From NCBI GenBank assembly GCA_947456005.1, contig CANGRP010000078.1, positions 1 through 10,038 on the forward strand: a stretch of 10,038 bases of DNA, in the 5' to 3' direction. Source of the DNA: Caulobacteraceae bacterium. GTDB taxonomy: Bacteria > Pseudomonadota > Alphaproteobacteria > Caulobacterales > Caulobacteraceae. A program made the position numbers and the translations under genes. The notes under the pieces are model-generated. The model was given only the letters and a program-made list of their open reading frames with translations, did no database searches and was not told the origin of the DNA. Of this stretch, positions 1 through 6,266 are shown in pieces. Position 1 is the stretch's first letter. Each line of letters opens with the position of its first letter.

Positions 1-275
1 AGACGGGCGAGGGCCTGTGGAAGCTGCCGCTCCATCCCAGCTATGCGAAGGATACGGCCTCCACCATCGCTGACATCAAGAACACCGGAGACGGTGGAGC
101 GGGCGCCGGAACCGGGGCCTGGTTCATCGGCGAGTTCGTCTCCCGGGACACTCCCTGGGCCCACCTCGACATCGCCGGCGTCGCCTATGGCGCGGCAAAC
201 GCCGTCAAGCCCGCAGGATCGGCTGGCTTTGGGGTCCGTCTGCTCGATCTCCTGGCTCGGGACTGGGGGCGGTAG
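1..275 (+). CDS. pepA: Leucyl aminopeptidase (M17 family), C-terminal fragment
   Basis: This is the last 90 residues of a gene that begins before the window; the reading frame starts at base 3 and ends at TAG 273-275. M17 aminopeptidases are cytosolic two-metal enzymes that remove N-terminal residues from peptides and usually work as hexamers. The fragment carries the conserved end of the catalytic domain: LWKLPLHPSY (residues 5-14), the IADIKN stretch (22-27), the glycine-rich GAGAGTGAWF segment (32-41), and the strongly conserved WAHLDIAGVAY (52-62), followed by a GFGVRLL C-terminal helix start (75-81). The metal-binding NTDAEGR signature and the catalytic residues would lie upstream and cannot be seen. 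The gene converges on the pirin gene with a 10-bp gap. The family call is firm; the pepA symbol, rather than a paralogue such as pepB, is an inference from the C-terminal motif. Confidence 0.88.
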   Translation, partial: TGEGLWKLPLHPSYAKDTASTIADIKNTGDGGAGAGTGAWFIGEFVSRDTPWAHLDIAGVAYGAANAVKPAGSAGFGVRLLDLLARDWGR

Positions 276-280
276 TCCCG
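258..280. terminator. Hairpin at the convergent pepA/pirin junction
   Basis: CGGGACT at 258-264 and AGTCCCG at 274-280 form a perfect 7-bp stem with a 9-nt loop. The hairpin covers the pepA stop codon and the 10-bp gap to the pirin stop codon. As a symmetrical hairpin it could end or protect transcripts from both sides. There is no T-tract on either strand, so an intrinsic terminator is only a suggestion; protection of mRNA 3' ends or chance are the alternatives. Confidence 0.35.
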
Positions 281-285
281 CGGGC

Positions 286-984
286 TCAGGCCGTATCGAC
301 CATCACCAGTTCGGCGTCCTCCAGGGCCGTGATGCGGAGGCGGGGCTCGTCGGCGATGGCCGCCCCGTCCCGGGTCCCGACCGTCACACCGTTCACCGCC
401 ACCGACCCACGGGCCGGCACGAGATAGGCGCGCCGGCCTGGCGCAAGGTCGTAGTCCAGAGTCTCGCCGGAGCGCAGGGTGGCGCCCAGCACGCGCCCCG
501 GCGTGCGGATCGGCAGAGCCTCTTCATCGCCCGGAACTCCCGAAGCCAGGGGTACGAAGCGACCCGCACGGTCGCCCTTCGGGAAGGGACGGGCGCCCCA
601 GGACGGCGCGCCGCCGGACTGGGCGGGCAGGATCCAGATCTGGAACAGGCGGGTGACTTCGGCCTCCAGATTGTATTCGGCGTGCCGGATGCCCGAACCT
701 GCGCTCATCACCTGGACGTCTCCGGCCGCCGTGCGGCCCTCGTTGCCCAGGCTGTCCTGGTGGCTGATGGCGCCTTCCAGGACATAGGTGATGATCTCCA
801 TGTCCTGGTGGGGATGGGGCGGGAACCCCGTCTTCGGCTGGATGACGTCGTCGTTCCAGACCCGCAGGGCGCCCCAGTTCATGCGGGCCGGGTCCTGATA
901 GCCCGAGAAAGAGAAATGGTGCCTGGCGTTCAGCCAGCCATGGTCGGCGCCGCCGAGGGTGTCAAAGGAACGAAGGTCGATCAT
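286..984 (-). CDS. Pirin family protein (YhhW-like bicupin)
   Basis: This is a 232-residue pirin-type bicupin, the usual length for the short bacterial YhhW/pirin branch. The N-terminal cupin carries the complete metal site: His57 and His59 in PPHPHQDME, then His101 and Glu103 in GIRHAEYN, at the numbering expected from E. coli YhhW and human pirin. The second cupin (about residues 140-232) has no obvious metal ligands, as is normal. Some family members open quercetin oxidatively at the 2,3 position in vitro, others act as redox-sensing or protein-binding factors; the physiological role here cannot be read from sequence. No signal peptide is visible, so it should be cytosolic. The ATG at 982-984 starts the conserved fold at once; the ribosome site is weak (ACGGAAC). 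It lies 126 bp downstream of the dienelactone hydrolase gene in the same direction, so co-transcription is possible but not shown. Confidence 0.9.
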   Translation of the reverse strand: MIDLRSFDTLGGADHGWLNARHHFSFSGYQDPARMNWGALRVWNDDVIQPKTGFPPHPHQDMEIITYVLEGAISHQDSLGNEGRTAAGDVQVMSAGSGIRHAEYNLEAEVTRLFQIWILPAQSGGAPSWGARPFPKGDRAGRFVPLASGVPGDEEALPIRTPGRVLGATLRSGETLDYDLAPGRRAYLVPARGSVAVNGVTVGTRDGAAIADEPRLRITALEDAELVMVDTA

Positions 985-1086
985 GGGCCGGTTCCGTTAA
1001 GGCGAGCTCTGTGGTCCGGAAGATAGGGAGCCGGCGGCGGGATTGGAAACGGCGGGCGGGAAGATCTCCCCCGGGTCCACCGGGCG

Positions 1087-1104
1087 CCAGGCCCCGCCGC
1101 CTGG
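1087..1104 (-). terminator. Short GC-rich hairpin after the dienelactone hydrolase gene
   Basis: CCAGGC and GCCTGG form a perfect 6-bp stem around a 6-nt loop (1093-1098), beginning 6 bp past the stop codon of the hydrolase gene in its direction of transcription. No T-run follows. It may be a weak terminator or a 3' stabilising structure in the 126-bp gap before the pirin gene. Hairpins this small are common by chance at this GC content. Confidence 0.25.
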
Positions 1105-1110
1105 GTCCGC

Positions 1111-2007
1111 CTAGAAGGGCCGGGGCTTGACCCCGTTCGCGGCGAAGTGGGCCAGCATGCGGTCCCAGGCGTCTCGGGCTGCCGCGGGATCGTAGCTGGT
1201 GCGGTAGTCGGCGTGGAAGCCATGCTGGCTGTCCGGATAGACCACGATCTGGCTGCCGGTCTTGCGGGCGGCGACAAGGGCGCTGCGCATGGCCTCGACG
1301 TCGGCGAGGGGGATGCCCTGGTCCTTGCCGGCGTAGAGCCCGATCACCGGGGCGCGGAGCTGGGCGACGCCCTGGAGGGGCCAGGGCCGGTTCGGCTCAC
1401 CGAGGAACTCCCCCGGCTTGGGTCCGGTCAGGCGTCCGTACCAGGCGGCCCCGGCGCGGAAGTCGGGCATGCGCTGGCAGGCCAGCCAGACAATGGCTCC
1501 TCCCCAGCAGAAGCCGGTCACCGCCAACCGGGCCCTGTCGACAAAGGGCTGGGCCTTCAGGAACCGAACGGTCCCCGACAGGTCGTTGAAGATCTGCTTG
1601 TCGGTGGCGGCGCTGACAATACGGCGTATCTGGTTGAAATCATTTGTCTTCGACGGATCGCCGGAGCGAACGAAGAGGTCCGGGGCGATGGCCACGTAGC
1701 CGAGGCGCGCGAGACGCCGGCAGATGTCCCGGATGTACTCGTGAATGCCGAAGACCTCAGAGATGACCAGGACGGCGGGGAACCGGCCTCGGGCGTCCGG
1801 CCGCGCCATGTAGGCGGGCGCCATGCGATCCCCGACATCGACCTCCACATCCCCGGCGATGAGGCCTGAGGCGTCCGTCGTGATGGTCTGGGCCTCGGCC
1901 GAGTAGGCGAAGAGGGCGTATCCGCCAAGAGCGGCGAGGGCCAGACGCCGGCGGGTCAGGTCAAGATCCCCGGGGTTCGTCCCTTCAGGTCGGGTCAGGG
2001 TCTTCAT
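1111..2007 (-). CDS. Tat-exported dienelactone hydrolase family protein
   Basis: This 298-residue protein has an alpha/beta-hydrolase fold of the dienelactone hydrolase type. The N-terminus looks like a twin-arginine export signal: T-R-R-R-L-A-L at 18-24, a hydrophobic stretch to about residue 35, and an AEA cleavage site after residue 39. The Cys-Asp-His triad is complete: Cys167 in GFCWGG, Asp229 in GKDQGIP and His262 in QHGF. The glutamate that tunes the cysteine in classical enzymes is Glu84 in SEVFG. Classical members open dienelactone in chloroaromatic breakdown, but most genomic members have unknown ester or lactone substrates, and no aromatic pathway genes lie nearby. The ATG at 2005-2007 is supported by GGAGG (2016-2020) 8 nt upstream. 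The gene is divergent from the HELTH protein gene, sharing a 136-bp promoter region. Family confidence is high; substrate is unknown. Confidence 0.9.
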   Translation of the reverse strand: MKTLTRPEGTNPGDLDLTRRRLALAALGGYALFAYSAEAQTITTDASGLIAGDVEVDVGDRMAPAYMARPDARGRFPAVLVISEVFGIHEYIRDICRRLARLGYVAIAPDLFVRSGDPSKTNDFNQIRRIVSAATDKQIFNDLSGTVRFLKAQPFVDRARLAVTGFCWGGAIVWLACQRMPDFRAGAAWYGRLTGPKPGEFLGEPNRPWPLQGVAQLRAPVIGLYAGKDQGIPLADVEAMRSALVAARKTGSQIVVYPDSQHGFHADYRTSYDPAAARDAWDRMLAHFAANGVKPRPF

Positions 2008-2046
2008 GGTTCCAGCCTCCCTCGCCGGTCACCGCCGGCCCGGGCT

Positions 2047-2075
2047 CATTTGGCGATCCCGGGGCCGACTGTCAA
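2047..2075 (-). promoter_or_regulatory. Candidate housekeeping promoter for the dienelactone hydrolase gene
   Basis: On the minus strand TTGACAG (2075-2069) is followed after 14 nt by GCCAAATG (2054-2047). Against the Caulobacter-type pattern TTGACGS, 10-14 nt, GCTANAWC, this matches 6 of 7 and 6 of 8 positions with allowed spacing. Initiation would fall near 2040, giving a leader of about 30 nt that contains the GGAGG ribosome site. The match to a standard E. coli -10 box is poor, so this is a candidate only. Confidence 0.4.
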
Positions 2076-2124
2076 AGCCCCCCCGCCGCATTGGACGATA
2101 TGCCGACTTCCGATCCGTCCAAGC

Positions 2125-2130
2125 AGGAGG
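2125..2130 (+). promoter_or_regulatory. Ribosome binding site for the HELTH protein
   Basis: AGGAGG is a full Shine-Dalgarno match, 13 nt before ATG 2144. The spacing is longer than ideal but it is the only strong site near the start of the similarity. It argues against the much earlier in-frame ATG at 2006. Confidence 0.55.
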
Positions 2131-2143
2131 GTATCCTTCGTCC

Positions 2144-2641
2144 ATGAGCTGCGACCCCATGCGACCGGGCGCCTTGCGCCGCCTCACGGAGGGCGAGATC
2201 GCCCTGGCGAAGGGCGTGTTCGGGCGCGCCCTGTCCGCAGGACGCGTGAGGATCCTCGCCCTGCCGGCCTGGCCGCGCGCCTTCGTGGCCGGCGCCTCCC
2301 TGATCGCCTGGCCCGCGCGGTCGGCGATGAGGGACTTCAGCCGCGCGGACTTGTCGCTCCAGGCCATCCTGGTGCACGAGTTGACCCATGTCTGGCAGGC
2401 GCAGACGGGGGTGAACCTGCTTCTCGCCAAGCTGCGGGCGGGAGATGGGCCCGCCGCCTATGACTACATCGCCGCCGGGGGGACGCCGTTCGTGGACCTC
2501 AACATCGAGCAACAGGCCATGATGGTGCAGGACGCCTTCCTCGCCGCGCGAAACGGCGTTGCACCCCTGGCCGTGGAGCGCTACGCCGACCTGCTGTCCG
2601 GAACCCCCTTCGGCGAGGACCTAAAGCCCTTCTCCGTTTAG
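2144..2641 (+). CDS. Small HELTH-motif zincin-like protein (vgr-related / DUF4157-like)
   Basis: This 165-residue protein is unnamed but recognisable. Residues 14-37 (LTEGEIALAKGVFG and on) and ILVHELTHVWQAQTG at 75-89 resemble small alphaproteobacterial proteins often labelled 'vgr related protein' and, more distantly, DUF4157 putative metallopeptidases. His78 and His82 would bind zinc and Glu79 would be the catalytic base. A third ligand is not certain; Glu122 in LNIEQQAMMVQD, 40 residues later, is a candidate by analogy with gluzincins. There is no signal peptide or membrane segment. The ATG at 2144 was chosen because AGGAGG (2125-2130) precedes it and similarity begins at once; the frame stays open back to 2006, but that part overlaps the divergent gene and looks non-coding. 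An ATG at 2159 is possible. Substrate and role are unknown, and proteolysis is inferred from the motif alone. It lies directly upstream of the dnaK promoter. Confidence 0.75.
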   Translation: MSCDPMRPGALRRLTEGEIALAKGVFGRALSAGRVRILALPAWPRAFVAGASLIAWPARSAMRDFSRADLSLQAILVHELTHVWQAQTGVNLLLAKLRAGDGPAAYDYIAAGGTPFVDLNIEQQAMMVQDAFLAARNGVAPLAVERYADLLSGTPFGEDLKPFSV

Positions 2642-2649
2642 GGGCTTTG
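2622..2649 (+). terminator. Hairpin spanning the stop codon, just before the dnaK promoter
   Basis: AAAGCCC (2623-2629) pairs perfectly with GGGCTTT (2642-2648). T-G and T-A pairs extend it inward to about 9 bp, leaving an 8-nt loop. The stop codon TAG (2639-2641) of the HELTH gene lies in the loop and 3' arm. The 3' arm ends in TTT but no long T-tract follows. Its place, between the stop codon and the dnaK -35 box at 2652, suggests that it insulates the heat-shock promoter from upstream transcription. Confidence 0.45.
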
Positions 2650-2679
2650 CCCTTGCAGAGCGGCGGTTCCGCACCATAT
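2650..2679 (+). promoter_or_regulatory. Sigma-32 (RpoH) type heat-shock promoter of dnaK
   Basis: The -35 element CCCTTGCA (2650-2657) has one mismatch to CCCTTGAA. After 14 nt, CACCATAT (2672-2679) matches the RpoH -10 consensus CCCCATNT at all but one defined position. The 13-15 nt spacing typical of RpoH promoters is met. Transcription would start near 2686-2688, giving a leader of about 128 nt before the dnaK ATG. RpoH control of dnaKJ is established in Caulobacter and other alphaproteobacteria. No CIRCE/HrcA operator is present in the leader. Confidence 0.75.
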
Positions 2680-2720
2680 CGCACGACGACGGCGTGGTTC
2701 CGAAAAGACCCGCCGGCGAC

Positions 2721-2736
2721 CCTGAACTGTTCAAGG
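2721..2736 (+). promoter_or_regulatory. Small palindrome in the dnaK leader
   Basis: TGAAC-T-GTTCA (2723-2733) is a perfect 5-bp palindrome around one central base, flanked by CC and, after an extra A, GG. It lies about 35 nt past the predicted transcription start. It could be a protein-binding half-site pair or a small RNA hairpin, though a 1-nt loop cannot close tightly. Chance is a serious alternative for a motif this short. Confidence 0.2.
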
Positions 2737-2814
2737 GGGCCGCAGGAACGAGGGGTGCTTGGCGACGAGGCTCCTCAGGCGCGGTCCGCCAACTCGGAGC
2801 GTTTGAGACTCATC

Positions 2815-4710
<1,896 letters not shown>

Positions 4711-4726
4711 ACCTGTCCGGGACCCG

Positions 4727-4751
4727 GCCCTGCCTCGCCCTGAGGCGGGGC
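4727..4751 (+). promoter_or_regulatory. Strong intercistronic hairpin between dnaK and dnaJ
   Basis: GGCCCTGCCTC-type pairing gives a 10-bp stem: bases 4727-4736 pair with 4742-4751 around the 5-nt loop GCCCT, with a single G-T wobble (4731/4747). Only a short mixed CCTTTC stretch follows instead of a T-tract. The hairpin starts 16 nt past the dnaK stop and ends 42 nt before the dnaJ start. It could protect the 3' end of a processed dnaK message or attenuate transcription so that less DnaJ than DnaK is made. Confidence 0.5.
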
Positions 4752-4793
4752 GGGCGTCCTTTCGGAAAGACGCATCGGAACGCCTGACGCCTC

Positions 4794-5942
4794 ATGCGCG
4801 ACTATTATGAAATCCTGGGCGTCCCCCGCGGCAGCGACGAGGCCGCCCTCAAGTCGGCCTTCCGCAAGCTGGCCATGGAGCACCATCCCGACCGCAATGG
4901 CGGTTCGGAAGAAGCCTCCACCCGCTTCAAGGAGATCAACGAGGCCTATTCGGTCCTTTCGGACCCGAAGAAGCGGGCCGCCTACGACCAGTTCGGCCAT
5001 GCCGGCGTCAACGGCGGCCAGGGCGGCGGCGGAGCTGGCTTCACCGACATCAACGACATCTTCTCGGAGGTCTTCGGTTCGGCCTTCGGCGACATGTTCG
5101 GCGGCGGCCAGAGGCGCAGCGGCCCGGCGCGGGGTCAGGACCTCCGCTACGACCTGGAGATCACCCTCGAGCAGGCCTACGCCGGCTCCGAGGTCGAGAT
5201 CACCGCGGCCACGGCCATGACCTGTGAGGCCTGCGACGGCAGCGGCGCCAAGCCGGGAACCAGCGCCACGACCTGCCCGACCTGCGGCGGCGCCGGCCGG
5301 GTCCGTGCTTCCCAGGGCTTCTTCGCCATCGAGCGCACCTGTCCGCGATGCGGCGGCGAAGGCCGCATCATCAGCGATCCCTGCACGTCCTGCCGGGGAC
5401 ATGGTCAGGTGCGCCGGAACCGGACGCTGCAGGTCCGGATCCCCGCCGGCGTGGACGACGGCGCCCGGATCCGCCTGGCGGGCGAGGGGGATGGCGGCGC
5501 CCGGGGCGGGCCCAGGGGCGACCTCTACATCTTCATCTCCGTCCGGCCCCACGACCTCTTCGAGCGCGACGGCCTGGACCTGCTCTGCACCGTGCCCGTG
5601 CCCATGACCACCGCCGTGCTCGGCGGCGAGATCGAGGCCCCCTGCCTCTCGGGCGGCTCGACGGAGGAGGGCGCGGACAACCGCCTGACGGTGAAGGTGC
5701 CGGAGGGCGCCCAGACCGGCCGCACCGTCCGGATCCGCGGGCGCGGCATGCCCTCCCTGCGCAGCCGCGAACGCGGCGACCTGGTGGTCGAGCTCTTCGT
5801 GGAGACACCGACCCGGCTCAACGCCCGACAGAAGGCGTTGATGCAGGAGTTCGCCGACCTCTGCGGCGAGCAGCAGCATCCTGAGTCGAGCGGCTTCCTG
5901 AACAAGGCCAAGAAGTTCTGGGAAGACGTCACCGGCGGCTGA
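4794..5942 (+). CDS. dnaJ: Co-chaperone DnaJ (type I Hsp40)
   Basis: DnaJ is the 382-residue J-domain partner that delivers substrates to DnaK and stimulates its ATPase. The J domain (1-70) has YYEILGV, the essential HPD tripeptide (31-33) and the KKRAAYDQFGHAG end. A Gly/Phe-rich region with a DIF motif (about 71-108) follows. The zinc domain has four CxxCxGxG repeats at Cys144, Cys161, Cys183 and Cys197. C-terminal substrate-binding barrels hold GDLYIFISVRPHDLFER. All features of a full type I DnaJ are present. ATG 4794 is the only possible start: an in-frame TGA lies at 4785-4787, two codons upstream. The protein lacks the one or two residues that usually precede the RDYYE stretch. The ribosome site is weak (GGAA, 4778-4780), which fits lower translation than DnaK or coupling through the dnaK transcript. 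Confidence 0.99.
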   Translation: MRDYYEILGVPRGSDEAALKSAFRKLAMEHHPDRNGGSEEASTRFKEINEAYSVLSDPKKRAAYDQFGHAGVNGGQGGGGAGFTDINDIFSEVFGSAFGDMFGGGQRRSGPARGQDLRYDLEITLEQAYAGSEVEITAATAMTCEACDGSGAKPGTSATTCPTCGGAGRVRASQGFFAIERTCPRCGGEGRIISDPCTSCRGHGQVRRNRTLQVRIPAGVDDGARIRLAGEGDGGARGGPRGDLYIFISVRPHDLFERDGLDLLCTVPVPMTTAVLGGEIEAPCLSGGSTEEGADNRLTVKVPEGAQTGRTVRIRGRGMPSLRSRERGDLVVELFVETPTRLNARQKALMQEFADLCGEQQHPESSGFLNKAKKFWEDVTGG

Positions 5943-5990
5943 CGGCGGGCCCTGTCCCGATCTCCTGAATGATGCGGCGTCGAAGCCCTT

Positions 5991-6095
5991 GACCCCCTCA
6001 CCCGGCTTCGCCGGGAGCTCCCCCTTGGGGGGCAATTACCCTCTAATTCCTCCCCATCAGGGGGAGGTGGACCGCGCAGCGGGCCGGAGGGGGTC
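5991..6095. repeat. Hairpin-rich intergenic repeat element, complete copy
   Basis: This 105-bp element is bounded by perfect 9-bp terminal inverted repeats, GACCCCCTC (5991-5999) and GAGGGGGTC (6087-6095). Inside are four consecutive hairpins: CCCGGC/GCCGGG with loop TTC (6001-6015); a C-run/G-run pair (6020-6031); CCTCCCC/GGGGAGG with a 5-nt loop (6049-6067); and CCGC/GCGG with loop GCA (6072-6082). I recall very similar sequences scattered between genes in other GC-rich alphaproteobacteria; that is memory, not a search. It resembles REP/BIME or a short non-coding MITE. No coding content is credible. It lies 48 bp after dnaJ, so it may shape the 3' end of that transcript. The 48 bp before it (5943-5990) hold nothing recognisable. 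Confidence 0.7.
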
Positions 6096-6108
6096 TGCTG
6101 AGGGGCCG

Positions 6109-6177
6109 TTGACCCCTTCAGCCGGCTCTGCCGAAAGCCGCCCCTTTGGGGGGCGTCTGCGCCCCTCCCCAAAGGGC
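6109..6177. repeat. Second, 3'-truncated copy of the same repeat element
   Basis: Bases 6109-6154 repeat 5989-6033 in direct orientation, with about 80 percent identity by eye and one 1-base indel. The first hairpin is degraded (CGGC/GCCG) and the C-run/G-run arm is kept. CCCTTTGGGG (6142-6151) is the exact reverse complement of CCCCAAAGGG (6167-6176), giving a 10-bp stem. The GC hairpin and the right terminal repeat of the complete copy are missing. Between the copies, CTGAGGGG (6098-6105) pairs with CCCCTTCAG (6113-6121) with one bulged T. The remaining 6178-6266 is an ordinary leader to the next gene; it has a 5-bp CCCGG/CCGGG hairpin (6237-6252) and no convincing promoter. Confidence 0.6.
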
Positions 6178-6255
6178 ACGGCGCCTGCCGGATGTGGATG
6201 CGCTTGAATTCGGTTCGTCATAAGGTTTCCACCGACCCCGGACAGACCCGGGACC

Positions 6256-6261
6256 AGGAGG
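6256..6261 (+). promoter_or_regulatory. Ribosome binding site of the exported hydrolase
   Basis: AGGAGG lies 5 nt before ATG 6267 and decides the start. The frame is open back to an ATG at 6192, but that would put 25 polar residues in front of a clear signal peptide and has no ribosome site. Confidence 0.85.
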
Positions 6262-6266
6262 AAACC

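Noticed and set aside
43..1026. A 327-codon plus-strand frame antisense to the pirin gene
   Set aside because: It overlaps the pepA end in another frame and the whole of the pirin gene, whose metal-site residues are fully conserved. Its own translation shows no family features.
2006..2143. An earlier in-frame start at 2006 for the HELTH protein
   Set aside because: It would overlap the start codon of the divergent hydrolase gene and add an Arg/Pro-rich stretch with no similarity; the AGGAGG site is downstream of it.
2730..2735. A perfect minus-strand CTTGAA that looks like a reverse-facing sigma-32 -35 box
   Set aside because: No CCCCATNT-like -10 element lies 13-15 nt downstream on that strand.
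2642..2814. A CIRCE/HrcA operator in the dnaK leader
   Set aside because: No TTAGCACTC / GAGTGCTAA inverted repeat is present in the leader.
5989..6207. Short open frames across the repeat region
   Set aside because: They simply translate the hairpin repeat; no ribosome site is present and no plausible protein results.
6203..6226. CTTGAATTC followed by CATAAGG as a promoter for the exported hydrolase
   Set aside because: The spacing is about 10 nt, too short for a standard sigma-70 or sigma-32 promoter, and the -10 match is poor.
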